From positions 1 to 64,000 of the forward strand of contig NZ_AZFV01000001.1 in NCBI RefSeq assembly GCF_001435815.1: a DNA stretch of 64,000 nucleotides. Direction: 5' to 3'. The translations under genes and the position numbers were made by a program. Numbering within the stretch: the first letter of the stretch is position 1; every line of letters starts with the position of its first letter. The notes beneath the pieces are model-generated. The model saw nothing but the letters and a program-made list of their open reading frames with translations, searched no databases and was not told the origin of the DNA. Source of the stretch: Companilactobacillus nantensis DSM 16982. GTDB lineage: Bacteria > Bacillota > Bacilli > Lactobacillales > Lactobacillaceae. Shown here piece by piece: positions 45,601 through 55,371 of this stretch.

Positions 45601-46374
45601 ACGTTCATCAAAAACTGGTAAGTACGTACTACCTAACTCATCGGTACTAACAAAATCAATTGCTTCAGCATTGTATTGTTGTAAATCCTCAAGACTTTGT
45701 TTAATTTGAGGAATAATTTCATTTTGGTAAAAATCAGTTTCAATAAAACTATTCTCAAATTGATATGGCTTAACTAAACTGTCTAGCCAAGCATCAGTAT
45801 CACGGTTAGTAATCGCAAAGTCATAAGTTTTAAAGACAATGTCTTTGAGCCCATCATCGGAGCGGTCATTAGTAAAATTGTTCGTTAGATTGATAAAATC
45901 AGCGTCACCTTTGCCATAATATGCATCTCGAATTAAATCATAAGCCTGTTCTTGAATAATTAAGCGTTCAGTATCATCACTTAACAGACGGAAATTAGGG
46001 TCTAAGTCGATCACATAGTAAAACTTTTTGATAACACTCAAACAAAAAGCATGAATCGTACTAATATTAGCCATTGGGACATGGAAAATTTGTTTTTGTA
46101 AGTGTCGTTTTATATCTGGATTATCGGTTGTGGCCACGGCTTTCTTCAATGAAGTCAAAAGTCGTTCTTTCATTTCTTGAGCAGCAGCCTCGGTAAATGT
46201 AACAACTAGTAAATTTTCAATATCTTCTGGTTGATGGTCAGCATCACCTTTTAATTCACGTAAAATTCGTTCAATCAAAATCGTTGTTTTACCAGAACCT
46301 GCAGCAGCAGAAACCAAAATATCATGCCCACGGTTTTCAATTGCTTTAATTTGATCATCGGTCCATTTAGGCAT
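42679..46374 (-). CDS. addA: ATP-dependent helicase/nuclease subunit A (AddA/RexA)
   Basis: This 1231-residue protein is the motor and nuclease subunit of the double-strand break resection complex. It has a UvrD-type helicase with Walker A (SAAAGSGKTT, about 23-32), LMIDEYQDVNEMQ, later motif VTRAKQKL, and a RecB-type nuclease domain at the end (GIIDGVIELDSGITIFDYKTD). The start ATG 46374 lies inside the addB stop (ATGCCTAA overlap), behind GGAGGTG. It should act with RexB to process ends for RecA. Confidence 0.95.
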   Translation of the reverse strand: MPKWTDDQIKAIENRGHDILVSAAAGSGKTTILIERILRELKGDADHQPEDIENLLVVTFTEAAAQEMKERLLTSLKKAVATTDNPDIKRHLQKQIFHVPMANISTIHAFCLSVIKKFYYVIDLDPNFRLLSDDTERLIIQEQAYDLIRDAYYGKGDADFINLTNNFTNDRSDDGLKDIVFKTYDFAITNRDTDAWLDSLVKPYQFENSFIETDFYQNEIIPQIKQSLEDLQQYNAEAIDFVSTDELGSTYLPVFDERDEKLGQLVEDLPGLSFEELRNRLVNFKITAKKVTVRAADKKDKDTSIMDAAKGMGDEFNRRKDKILESYFLRSEAEVNQSLRVAEKLITKLVEVERRFMKKFADLKNNAHVLDFSDLEHKAVEILTGAVDGRKIAQEYYQTKFHELMIDEYQDVNEMQDRIVDLLSSENNHRFMVGDIKQSIYGFRQAAPRLFTEKYDRFQKSDNDAELVQLSKNFRSSKAVDDFVNQIFTRIFDKQIGDIDYDEKAKLVTGTNFPDSVDSVNEFDIYLAPKTIADAATNQVDGEEDLSDQAEISKRQTLISAAAKRIQALIDEGFEIYDSKMDKPTDAEKIRPLKYSDIAILARTRDNNTDIVSYFSKVNIPVMVTDAQNYFQTTELQIMMAMLNIVDNPYQDIPLVAVLRSPIVGLNEEELAEIRLADKRNMYYTAIQKYLNQDADEHIQNKLKSFLLQLESYRDFSNKNSIARLIWKIYQETGLLEYVSGMPGGKQRAANLHALYQRANAYEENNFKGLHQFISFIQRMQDLNKDLAQPNSIEANDDTVKVMTVHGSKGLEFPIVIYLDMDKNFNLMDVHSNTVFDAQRGIGITIDDNDSRLQYRTMQRGIISNQKKISTVSEEMRLLYVALTRAKQKLIMLGFTKNETKLYQDFDKSSNHNLINSSARLGANNFQNLVGMSTVNGVDEREYFDPAIQLRFRLIPVAEAAKDTPKIIIPETNVEDINQTFKDSVAGILDFKYPHQEAVETTAYQSVSEIKGLFADPDDDNMAEDLFADKSRYNLGSFGKPQFLTQKKKVTNAEVGSATHLVLQKIAIDQTPKLADFEELVQDLVNQKLLTDELAAKIDCQSLADFYQSDLGQLIVQNHDRVSREFPCSILMPAEKLFKTDAKDYSTNDKILVHGIIDGVIELDSGITIFDYKTDHVTAENHAALISKYSGQVNLYAEAISAIKNQPVEGKYLYFLKTNEAVNLQENKDER

Positions 46375-49300
46375 CGTCTTCCACCTCCAAAATTTCACCA
46401 ATCTTATCTAAAACGTCTTCTTTGTTGTAATTAATAATATCGTGATACTCATTTTCGGGCAGCATTGCGTCAAACTCAAAGATTGGCCGGTAATCGCTGT
46501 ATTGTAAAGCTGTCTTTTTCCCATAACGATAAGGGTTCAAATTCAACTTACCAGAGTAAATCTTTTCTCCAGCATTTTTGATCAAATGACGGTTGTAATT
46601 GAGAATCTTAAAGAGATCATCATCGGTGATAACATCTTTTTTACCAAAACTAACAACCGGGGATTTTGACGAACGCTTATCTTTAGTTGTTCTAGCTTCC
46701 AAATCGAAATTATCCAATAAGTCTTCGTCGTTTAACAAAATACCTTGTAGTTTAAACTTGTTTAAAATTTGTTGCTGCAATGGTGTTCCCGATTTCGACA
46801 GTTGAATAAATGGATTCACGATGTGTTCGTACAATGCTCCACCAATTTTAATGTCTTTATTACCAGTTTGGAATCGATCTAAGTTTTCGCTAACGCTTTG
46901 AATATACGTTGGCATCTGCATTGTCAAACCATCCAAAAATTGCGCATAATCGAATTTACGGTCACTCGATTTGTAATCAATAATTGTTAAGAAGGACTTG
47001 TCATCCAAATTCATCTCATCAATTCGGTCAATTTTCCCACGGACATACACTTCATGACCATCTGGTAAACGATAGATCATATATGGCAAGTCTTCCTCGT
47101 TATTCAAGCGTCCAAAAGTGACTTCGGAACGTTTCGGAACAAATTTATTACGTTGATACTGCAATTTCATATTTTTAACTAGTTGAACTAATGTACTCTG
47201 CAATTTGTCGGATATATAAAGCATCCGATCTGAGGCTCTGAAAATTTTGTTTTCCGGTAATTCAGCTTGTTCTTTGAAGAGATCCCCGACCAAGGCACTA
47301 ATTTCACTGTCGTCGAAGTCAACTAAGTTTTTACCTGTCTTTGTTAAATATTTAACCAAGCCATCTAAAACTGCATGGAAAATTGAACCTGTTTGGGCTG
47401 GAGTGATTTCGAAAAGTTGTCTTGGATATAAGCGCAACCCATACTTTAAGAAATACTCATATTCGTTCATATAAAATGTCTCAAGTTGTGAAATTGAAAC
47501 TTGAATTTTGTCACCATATAAAGCATTGACAGTTTCCGAATTCAAAGCTACTGGTTTGTTTTGATACTCTAAAGAACTCAAAGCAAATTTAGCGTCTGTC
47601 GGTTCCCGATTAAGTAATTGATTCTTCACATATGTCCAGGCTTTCGGAATATCGAGACGTTTATCCAAAGCAGCTCGGGAAACGCGAATCAAATAATTTA
47701 GCGTTGAGGCCTTTGAACCCACGTATTCTAAAACGTGATTATAATCAGCTTCAGTAATTTCCGGATTAGCCAACTTATCTTCAATCGTTAAATCAAAATG
47801 TTGTTGAATCCGTTTAACATAACTTGAAAGTTCTTGTTTCTTACTATCTTCAGACAAATTAGGATATGTAAAAATCAAACGTGTTGAACTAGTCGTAAAT
47901 GTGATGTCGTGTAAGAATGGTTCAGCGTTATTGACGACCTCATCAGAGTCTTTCAAAAACTTACCATCGGTTAAACTTTCGTTTAAAAAGCCTCGTTCAT
48001 CGTCGGTAACTAGATTATTTGAGACAGTTGCTCCAGGCATATTGCCAGTTGTACTGCCTAAAATGAAGGTCACTTGCCGATTATTAGGTTGAATCATCCC
48101 GATTTCGGAAATGCTGACAGCATCAAGCGTCGATGGAATTTGTGAATATGTAGCACTTTCAAAAGCAGCATCCAAAATACTGATGAAATCTTTCGAATCA
48201 AAAGTTTTATCACCAAAAACAGTCACATATTCATCTAAAATTTGATTGAATAAGTTGACAATTTGTTCTGGTTGATTAGCAAGTGCTAAGTTCTTCTGTT
48301 CGGTTGCCTGTTGTTGCCACTTTAAGAGCTCTTCAAAAACACCATTTTTAGTTAGAAAACTATATAACGACGTGGCACAACTAGTTGAATCTTTGGGGTC
48401 GTCCAAGAAACGGCTTAATTGTTGGTAAATCATCTTAATAAAAGTTTTGATAACATTTATTTGTTGGAACTCATTCAAACGAATAGCATCAGTTTTGACA
48501 TCTAATTTAACAGTTGGTTTAAAGTTATCACCGAGCCAACCACGTTTGGTGATTCCGTTTGTGAGTGCATAGTTTTCCGTTAAATCGACTGCTTGGCGAA
48601 AACTGTTGATATCGTTGTTAAATTCTTCCGGAATTAATAATTCAGTCCGCAAAAGACTGATGACATCATCTTCTTGCATCCCCCGATCATGAATGGCAAA
48701 TAGCAAATCTAAGAGACGTTTGAAGGGATGATTAGCCATCTTTTTTTGCAGATCAATGAAGTATGGTACCTCATTGTTTTCCATGAACGATTCGATAAAG
48801 GAACCATATTCTGACAAATTACGAGCCACAATCAAGAAGTCCTTGTAACGATAATCTTGTCGCGCAACCAGTCGTCTGATATAGGAACTAATAGCTGAGA
48901 CTTCAGTCTGTTTATCGGTTGCCTTCCAAATTTGGACCGTGTTTTTATTGTCTAATGTGCTAGCTTTAATTGGTTTAGTCCCACTGGATTGAATCCAGTA
49001 GTCTTCTAGTTTGCCTAAATCATCGTTAATTCGTTTTTTATTAGCCAAAATATTTTTTGTTTGAATTTGTTGCATCTTAGCAAACTCAGTCAACTGCCGG
49101 TAAGTATGACGTGGACGATAGAAAAAGTCTGCATCATCAGTCACCTGATTATCAGGATCAATCAAAACTAACGACAAATTAAGGTCATGGCTGTTAATAA
49201 TCATTGTTTTAACCAAATTTAATTCAGCGGCTGTGAACGTTGAGAAACCCTCAATGTAAAAGTGATAATGTGAAGTATTTAAGCGCTGGTTAAGAAAATC

Positions 49301-49864
49301 GGCTAGTGCATTTAATTGAAAGTCATTCGTTTGATAACCTTGAATTTTTTGGAGATAATCGCTATAAATCAAATTCAATTCAGCAATTTTATCAGCAAAG
49401 ACGTCTGTTTTATTTTGTGCTAAGACATCACCGATATCTTCCGGTTGAACTTGTCCATTTAAAAATTCATTGAATTGTGAAATCATTTGGTCAATAAAGC
49501 CAGGTTTATCAATCATATGTTTAAAAATTTTTAAGTCCTTTTGATGTGACTGCACAATTTCTTTCAATAACATCGCTGATTTAGTTTGCGTTAAGGTTTC
49601 TAAATTATAATCACTACTGTCGCGCAAAAAATACCAAGCTAGACGTGAGAAAGAAAACGTTTGAACATTATTCGTGGCAACAATTTTACCATCGCCTTGG
49701 TCAAACGACTTGAGGATATTTATTTCGGATTCAAACTTAATATGATTCGGTACAAGAAAGAAAAATTGTCCATCTGGATCTTTTTGGAAATCATTTTGGA
49801 ACAATTCCATCATTTTTTGATGATGGTCATATTGGTTTTTACCAAGTACAAAATTTAATGTCAT
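46367..49864 (-). CDS. rexB: ATP-dependent nuclease subunit B (AddB/RexB)
   Basis: This 1165-residue protein partners AddA. It begins MTLNFVLGKNQYDHHQKM; no GxGKT Walker A is present at the N-terminus, unlike B. subtilis AddB. The nuclease motif (IIDYKSSDRKFDY) is present near residue 990. The cysteines that hold a [4Fe-4S] cluster in AddB are replaced (QLETFYMNEYEYFLKYGLRL; DYRPIFEFD), so it is the cluster-less RexB type of streptococci and lactobacilli. It is the first gene of the rexB-rexA-dinG operon. Confidence 0.93.
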   Translation of the reverse strand: MTLNFVLGKNQYDHHQKMMELFQNDFQKDPDGQFFFLVPNHIKFESEINILKSFDQGDGKIVATNNVQTFSFSRLAWYFLRDSSDYNLETLTQTKSAMLLKEIVQSHQKDLKIFKHMIDKPGFIDQMISQFNEFLNGQVQPEDIGDVLAQNKTDVFADKIAELNLIYSDYLQKIQGYQTNDFQLNALADFLNQRLNTSHYHFYIEGFSTFTAAELNLVKTMIINSHDLNLSLVLIDPDNQVTDDADFFYRPRHTYRQLTEFAKMQQIQTKNILANKKRINDDLGKLEDYWIQSSGTKPIKASTLDNKNTVQIWKATDKQTEVSAISSYIRRLVARQDYRYKDFLIVARNLSEYGSFIESFMENNEVPYFIDLQKKMANHPFKRLLDLLFAIHDRGMQEDDVISLLRTELLIPEEFNNDINSFRQAVDLTENYALTNGITKRGWLGDNFKPTVKLDVKTDAIRLNEFQQINVIKTFIKMIYQQLSRFLDDPKDSTSCATSLYSFLTKNGVFEELLKWQQQATEQKNLALANQPEQIVNLFNQILDEYVTVFGDKTFDSKDFISILDAAFESATYSQIPSTLDAVSISEIGMIQPNNRQVTFILGSTTGNMPGATVSNNLVTDDERGFLNESLTDGKFLKDSDEVVNNAEPFLHDITFTTSSTRLIFTYPNLSEDSKKQELSSYVKRIQQHFDLTIEDKLANPEITEADYNHVLEYVGSKASTLNYLIRVSRAALDKRLDIPKAWTYVKNQLLNREPTDAKFALSSLEYQNKPVALNSETVNALYGDKIQVSISQLETFYMNEYEYFLKYGLRLYPRQLFEITPAQTGSIFHAVLDGLVKYLTKTGKNLVDFDDSEISALVGDLFKEQAELPENKIFRASDRMLYISDKLQSTLVQLVKNMKLQYQRNKFVPKRSEVTFGRLNNEEDLPYMIYRLPDGHEVYVRGKIDRIDEMNLDDKSFLTIIDYKSSDRKFDYAQFLDGLTMQMPTYIQSVSENLDRFQTGNKDIKIGGALYEHIVNPFIQLSKSGTPLQQQILNKFKLQGILLNDEDLLDNFDLEARTTKDKRSSKSPVVSFGKKDVITDDDLFKILNYNRHLIKNAGEKIYSGKLNLNPYRYGKKTALQYSDYRPIFEFDAMLPENEYHDIINYNKEDVLDKIGEILEVEDDA

Positions 49865-49966
49865 TTTTAATCACCCGCAAAAATTCTATCATAGTTAGTT
49901 GTAAGAAAGTGGAAATCGGCGCAATAGATGTATAAAATAAAGACTTAGAGAATATGAGGTGAGCAT

Positions 49967-50917
49967 GTGCTTAAAGGAATAGGTAAAAGTCACGGCAAAA
50001 CAATTATTATGGGAGAACATGCGGTAGTTTATGGCTACCCTGCCTTCGCGATTCCCCTTTTGAGTACGCCCGTGATTGTTAAAATCAAACAGAGTCACGA
50101 CAGTTCTTTAATTTCAAAGTATTATGCCGGAAAAATTGAACAAATTCCGGATTCATTGTCAGGGGTCAAATATTTGATTGACCTGTTGGATCAGGAGTTA
50201 AATCAACAACAAATTAAATATAGTATTAGTATCGACAGCGGGTTGCCCATTGAACGAGGCATGGGTTCATCAGCTGCAATTGCGGCAGCTATGACGAGAG
50301 CCTTTTTTGATTGCTTTAACAAAGACCTTGATCAGCAGACACTATTAGATTACGTTAATAAATCAGAAACAATTACGCATGGTAAAGCAAGTGGACTGGA
50401 TGCACTGACAGTAAGTTCAGAAGATCCAATTAAATTTGGAAAAAATGTTGCTCCAAAGCATTTCAATTTTAATTCCGAAGGTTTTATTGTAATTGCTGAT
50501 TCAGGTGTTAAAGGTCGGACTAAAGAGACTGTTGCAGACGTTCGGACTATGTATGATGATAATCCCGAAAAAATTGGAGCTTACTTGCAACAACTTGGTG
50601 ATTATGCGACGAAAGCCAGTGAATATTTAACCAAGGGCAATTTGAAACAATTAGGACTTGTCTTTTCACTTGCCAATGAAATTTTGACCAAATTAAATTT
50701 AGCCATCCCCAAAACTGATAAACTAATCGAGTCGGCCAATCATGCTGGTTCACTTGGTAGTAAAATCACCGGTGGTGGTCGTGGTGGCTGTATTATTTGT
50801 TTGGCTAGAAATTTGAAAAATGCCCAGATGATCCAAAAAGCTTTGATTAAAGCTGGTGCTGAACAAACTTGGATCCAACCACTTTCAATTTATGCGGAGG
50901 ACTCAGATATTGACTAG
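49967..50917 (+). CDS. mvk: Mevalonate kinase
   Basis: This 316-residue GHMP kinase phosphorylates mevalonate. It has KTIIMGEHAVVYGYPA, the ATP loop ERGMGSSAAIAAA, and the C-terminal motif KITGGGRGGCIICLA. The start is GTG 49967 after GAGGTGA; an ATG two nt earlier is out of frame. First gene of the four-gene operon that makes isopentenyl diphosphate from mevalonate. Confidence 0.95.
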   Translation: MLKGIGKSHGKTIIMGEHAVVYGYPAFAIPLLSTPVIVKIKQSHDSSLISKYYAGKIEQIPDSLSGVKYLIDLLDQELNQQQIKYSISIDSGLPIERGMGSSAAIAAAMTRAFFDCFNKDLDQQTLLDYVNKSETITHGKASGLDALTVSSEDPIKFGKNVAPKHFNFNSEGFIVIADSGVKGRTKETVADVRTMYDDNPEKIGAYLQQLGDYATKASEYLTKGNLKQLGLVFSLANEILTKLNLAIPKTDKLIESANHAGSLGSKITGGGRGGCIICLARNLKNAQMIQKALIKAGAEQTWIQPLSIYAEDSDID

Positions 50918-51875
50918 AACTGCACGCGCCTATACTAATATTGCCTTGATTAAATATTGGGGTAAAAAAGATCAACAATTAAAATTGCCTTACACGAATA
51001 GCCTTTCATTAACACTAGACCGTTTTTACACGGATACTAAAGCAACAATAATTGATTCTGACCAAGATGTCGTTTACTTAAATAACAAACTACTTGATGC
51101 TTCACAAAATAAACGAATTCTCAATTATTTAACAACAGTTCGCAAATTTTATTCGTTTAATGATCACTTTCAAATTGATTCCGTCAATCACGTTCCAACT
51201 TCAGCTGGTTTTGCTTCTTCGGCTTCTGGTTTTTCGGCCTTGGCTGCTGCTATTAGTGAAACTAAGCAATTAAATTTGAGTCGCCGGGAATTATCTATCT
51301 TGGCTCGAAATGGATCTGGTTCTGCTAGTCGCTCAATCTATGGTGGCTTTGTAGAATGGCAGGCCGGTCATGACAATGAGTCTTCTTTTGCTGTGCCTAT
51401 AGATGAAACACCTGAAATTGATTTATCATTACTCTCGGTGGTAATCAACAAGCATAGTAAAAAGATTTCTTCGACGGTCGGAATGGAAAATAGCGTAAAA
51501 ACCTCCCCTTTTTATCCAAATTGGGTTACACTGGTGACTTCAGAGATAAAAGAAATTAAGCAAGCAATTGCTCAAAAAGATCTTCAAAAAATCGGTGAGA
51601 TTTCCGAACACAATGCGATGAGTATGCACGCTTTAACGCTTTCAGCCGATCCTTCGTTTACATATTTTGCCCCCGAAACAATTCGAATTATTCAACTAAT
51701 TCAGGAATTACGGCAAAAAGGTATCTTTGCGTATGCTACAATTGATGCCGGTCCAAATGTTAAAATTATATGTACGAAAGAATCGCTCGCATTGGTTCAA
51801 GAATACATCGAACAACAATTATCAGACGTAACATGCGTTGTGGCCAACATTGGTCCTGGTATTCAATACGTCTGA
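50910..51875 (+). CDS. mvaD: Diphosphomevalonate decarboxylase
   Basis: This 321-residue GHMP-family enzyme decarboxylates mevalonate diphosphate to isopentenyl diphosphate. Signatures: RAYTNIALIKYWGKKD at the start, PTSAGFASSASGFSALA and GSGSASRSIYGGFVEW. The start is TTG 50910, nine nt after GGAGG, overlapping the mvk stop by 8 nt. Confidence 0.95.
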   Translation: MTRTARAYTNIALIKYWGKKDQQLKLPYTNSLSLTLDRFYTDTKATIIDSDQDVVYLNNKLLDASQNKRILNYLTTVRKFYSFNDHFQIDSVNHVPTSAGFASSASGFSALAAAISETKQLNLSRRELSILARNGSGSASRSIYGGFVEWQAGHDNESSFAVPIDETPEIDLSLLSVVINKHSKKISSTVGMENSVKTSPFYPNWVTLVTSEIKEIKQAIAQKDLQKIGEISEHNAMSMHALTLSADPSFTYFAPETIRIIQLIQELRQKGIFAYATIDAGPNVKIICTKESLALVQEYIEQQLSDVTCVVANIGPGIQYV

Positions 51876-51899
51876 TACAAATTGAAAGGTATGATATTT

Positions 51900-52979
51900 T
51901 TGTCTACAGGAAAAGCACCTGGAAAATTATATTTGGCTGGAGAGTATGCTGTTGTTGAAACGGGCTTCCCCGCTGTCCTAACATCAGTTAATAAATACGT
52001 CACAGTGACGATCAACAAGTCACAAAACGGCGGTACGATTCAGTCAAAGAATTTAAATAAAGAATTGATTCACTGGAATCGTCAAGGAACTGAATTAGTT
52101 TTTGATGATTCTGAAAGTCAATTGCAATATATTTTGGCAGCAATTAGTTTTGTTGAAAAATATGCGCTTGAAAAAGGCGTTAAATTAAATTATTACGATT
52201 TACTTGTTACAAGTGAACTCGATTCAGAAGATGGTAAAAAGTATGGTCTCGGCTCATCTGCAGCTGTTACCGTAGCGGTCGTTAAAACATTAGGTGATTT
52301 TTACCACTTAGATTTATCGGCAATGGATATTTATAAAATTTCCGCCATTTCACATTTATCTGTTCAAGGTAATGGAAGCTTAGGAGATATCGCTGCGAGT
52401 GCCTTTGGTGGCATCGTTGCTTACTACTCACCTGACCGAAACTGGATTTTCAATATGATCCGCAATCACAGTATTACCGAAATCTTGTCACTTGATTGGC
52501 CTGAACTTCAGATTGAAAGTCTTGAATTACCAAATGATTTGGAATTAACCGTTGGTTGGACTGGCTCTCCTGCTTCAACCTCGATCTTAGTTGACCGAAT
52601 CGCCTTAACTAAGGCACAAAAAGTTGAAAAGTATCAAAACTTTTTACATGCTAGTCGTCAAAATGTTGAAAACCTAATTGATGGTTTTAAAACTAATAAT
52701 TCAGCACTAATTAAAGAAATGTTTAGTAAGTACCGTGATCTCTTAGATGATTTAGCTGAATTCAGTGATGTTCATATCGAAACTGAATTATTAACTAAGT
52801 TATGTGACATTGCTGAAAAGCTTGGCGGTTCTGCTAAGACTTCTGGTGCTGGTGGTGGTGACTGCGGCATTGTTCTAAGTGATAAAACACTTAATATTGC
52901 TGAATTGAAAAAAGAATGGCAACAAGTTGGTATTACCCCACTAACCTTAAAAATCGGAGACACAATTGCTCATGCCTAA
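51900..52979 (+). CDS. Phosphomevalonate kinase
   Basis: This 359-residue GHMP kinase (Gram-positive type) phosphorylates mevalonate 5-phosphate. It has STGKAPGKLYLAGEYAVVE, the ATP loop YGLGSSAAVTVA, and KTSGAGGGDCGIVL. Two starts are possible: TTG 51900 ten nt after AAAGG, which I prefer, or TTG 51882, six codons earlier; ATG 51891 lies too close to the ribosome site. The following fni overlaps by 8 nt. Confidence 0.93.
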   Translation: MSTGKAPGKLYLAGEYAVVETGFPAVLTSVNKYVTVTINKSQNGGTIQSKNLNKELIHWNRQGTELVFDDSESQLQYILAAISFVEKYALEKGVKLNYYDLLVTSELDSEDGKKYGLGSSAAVTVAVVKTLGDFYHLDLSAMDIYKISAISHLSVQGNGSLGDIAASAFGGIVAYYSPDRNWIFNMIRNHSITEILSLDWPELQIESLELPNDLELTVGWTGSPASTSILVDRIALTKAQKVEKYQNFLHASRQNVENLIDGFKTNNSALIKEMFSKYRDLLDDLAEFSDVHIETELLTKLCDIAEKLGGSAKTSGAGGGDCGIVLSDKTLNIAELKKEWQQVGITPLTLKIGDTIAHA

Positions 52980-54018
52980 ACAAGATGCACAAATGCAACG
53001 TAAAGTTGAACATCTTTTCTTAGCTGAAAAATTTTTTACTGACGAGTCATTTGCTGATTTTGATAGCGTCCGCCTTTTACACAATGTTTTACCAGAGTTA
53101 CGAATCAAGGACATTAACTTATCAACTAAATTTCTTGGCAGTGATATTGCTCTGCCCTTTTACTTCAATGCCATCACTGGTGGTTCGAAACAATCGGCAC
53201 GGTTTAATTCTGAACTCTCTCAATTAGCCCATAAACTAGAGATTCCTGTTTCCAGTGGCTCAATGGGCGTTTATTTGCGTCTACCTGAGGAAACAAGAGC
53301 CTCTTTTACAACACTACGGGAAAATAATCCGGATGGTTTAGTTATTGCTAATGTTTCTGCTAAAGTTAATGCCAAACAAGCACAAACCGCAATCGATTTG
53401 TTGCAGGCTAATGTTTTACAGATACATATCAATGCCTTGCAAGAATTGGCCATGCCTGAAGGTGATCAAGAATTCTTCTGGTTGGACAATATTAAGAGTA
53501 TTGTCGCTAATGTCTCAGTCCCTGTCGTTGTTAAAGAAGTCGGCTTTGGAATGTCACAAGAAAATATTTCGCAACTTTATCGCGTTGGTGTGCGAAATGT
53601 TGATATTTCAGGTTTTGGTGGTACTGATTTTGCTCAAATTGAAAGTGCCCGTAATCATGAACTAGATTTAACTTATTTGGACAGTTTTTCACTCTCCACG
53701 GTTGAATCATTGTTAGAATCAGCCCCTTATCAAAATAAGATGACGGTTTTTGCTTCTGGCGGTATCAGAACGCCGATGGATGTTATCAAGGCAATTCGCT
53801 TGGGCGCTAGTGCTGTGGGGATGTCTGGCTTAGTTCTCCATCACCTGCAAAAGTATTCACTCAGTGAAACAGAAATATTCTTCGATGAATTTGTTAAGCA
53901 ACTGAAAATAATCATGGCTGCGATTGGTGCTAAATCAATTGCGGACATCAAAAAAGCCCCCATCGTTTTCGATGAGCGCTTGATTAATTATATGAAACAA
54001 CGAAATATTAATTTCTAA
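52972..54018 (+). CDS. fni: Type 2 isopentenyl-diphosphate isomerase
   Basis: This 348-residue FMN-dependent isomerase converts IPP to DMAPP. Signatures: FYFNAITGGS, VSSGSMGVYLR, KEVGFGMS, DISGFGGTDF and FASGGIRTPMDVIKAIRLGASAVGMS (as two blocks). Start ATG 52972 lies in the overlap ATGCCTAA with the kinase stop. It completes the operon; it overlaps the convergent methyltransferase by 4 nt. Confidence 0.95.
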   Translation: MPKQDAQMQRKVEHLFLAEKFFTDESFADFDSVRLLHNVLPELRIKDINLSTKFLGSDIALPFYFNAITGGSKQSARFNSELSQLAHKLEIPVSSGSMGVYLRLPEETRASFTTLRENNPDGLVIANVSAKVNAKQAQTAIDLLQANVLQIHINALQELAMPEGDQEFFWLDNIKSIVANVSVPVVVKEVGFGMSQENISQLYRVGVRNVDISGFGGTDFAQIESARNHELDLTYLDSFSLSTVESLLESAPYQNKMTVFASGGIRTPMDVIKAIRLGASAVGMSGLVLHHLQKYSLSETEIFFDEFVKQLKIIMAAIGAKSIADIKKAPIVFDERLINYMKQRNINF

Positions 54019-55367
54019 CGTCTTAATCCTTTGGGATAGACGTTTTTTATTTGCTGATTACTATATCGACCCCAACTGAATAATTTGCCTTGGTAAGATA
54101 AGCCAATCCATTTGTTGTCGAAAGCAGGTTTAGTAGTTAAAATCACTGATTCGCCATGCAAATATTTTTCAAATTGGTCTTGCGACAATTCATAAACAGT
54201 TTTTAATTCCTCAGGTTTGAGTGCTAATATCCATGCGATATCAGGCTCAAACCTATTTTTTTTGAATTCGCCTAGTTTTAAACCATTTCGCAAAATATGC
54301 AATCCTTTGAAACGACTGTCTAAGCTGGCAGCTTGATATAAGAAGTCACTGATTTTAAACCAATTGTTCTCGCCCAAAGTATTTAAATTAGCTTTAGCAA
54401 ACTTCTGAACTAATTTAAAATCATCTTTCTTCAAGCCATCGTCGATTTGACGTTCCTTTGGTTCAGCAACCTCACCATCTTTGACGAGCTTGCACATGAA
54501 GTGACCCTCACCATTAAATTGATCTGGGAACATACGCAAAGCTTTAGTTAATTCAGGATTGCCATTGCCCCACTCAGGACGACCATCTTCCATGCCAGCA
54601 TATTTTTTAACTTCAGCTAAATGCATATCAGGATATTTATCTAGGAACCAACCGACATTTTGTTCATTTTCTTCTGGTGAAAAAGTACAGGTTGAATATA
54701 CTAACGTTCCACCTTGGTTTAATAATTTATAAGCAGAATCGAGGATATGTTGTTGGCGATTAGTACATTGCTCAACATATTCTAAAGACCAGTATTTAAC
54801 TGATTCAGGGTCTTTTCGAAACATTCCTTCACCGGAACATGGAGCATCGACTAAAATCTTGTCAAAAAAGTTATCAAATTTCTTTTCAAAGTCCTTTGGA
54901 GAATTATTAGTTACAACAGTATTTGTAATTCCCATTCTTTCGATATTAGAGGACAGAACTTTGGCACGCTTAGCATTTATCTCATTGCTAACCAAAAGTC
55001 CCTGAGAAGCCATTTTTGAGGCAATATAGGTTGTTTTACTACCAGGGGCGGCACAGAGATCCAAAATCTTTTCATTTCCTTGGGGATCAACAATCTCAGT
55101 CACATACATTGCACTAGGTTCTTGACTGTATACATAACCAGACATGTGATCGATCGAATTACCATCAATATCGCCATAATAGCCAATATTACTGTATTCA
55201 ATGGGATTAGCTAAAGAATATGAAACATTTTGATAGTTAGCTTTAAGTGGGTTCAGCCGAAAGGCTTCTCGACTATCTTCTTGAATCGCTGAAAACAGTT
55301 TGTCTGCTCGCTCCCCCATCAATTTACGATATTTTTCTTTAAAGTCATTACTCAAATCGACTTTCAT
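54015..55367 (-). CDS. RsmF/YebU-type rRNA m5C methyltransferase
   Basis: This 450-residue NOL1/NOP2/Sun-family enzyme has LCAAPGSKTTYIASKM (SAM site), the PC motif DAPCSGEGMFRK, the catalytic TC motif STCTFSPEENEQNV, and a C-terminal domain of about 130 residues. It methylates a cytosine of 16S rRNA. Start ATG 55367, with GGAG 11 nt upstream inside the previous gene's end. Probably co-transcribed with the upstream FtsX-like gene. Confidence 0.9.
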   Translation of the reverse strand: MKVDLSNDFKEKYRKLMGERADKLFSAIQEDSREAFRLNPLKANYQNVSYSLANPIEYSNIGYYGDIDGNSIDHMSGYVYSQEPSAMYVTEIVDPQGNEKILDLCAAPGSKTTYIASKMASQGLLVSNEINAKRAKVLSSNIERMGITNTVVTNNSPKDFEKKFDNFFDKILVDAPCSGEGMFRKDPESVKYWSLEYVEQCTNRQQHILDSAYKLLNQGGTLVYSTCTFSPEENEQNVGWFLDKYPDMHLAEVKKYAGMEDGRPEWGNGNPELTKALRMFPDQFNGEGHFMCKLVKDGEVAEPKERQIDDGLKKDDFKLVQKFAKANLNTLGENNWFKISDFLYQAASLDSRFKGLHILRNGLKLGEFKKNRFEPDIAWILALKPEELKTVYELSQDQFEKYLHGESVILTTKPAFDNKWIGLSYQGKLFSWGRYSNQQIKNVYPKGLRR

Positions 55368-55371
55368 TAAC

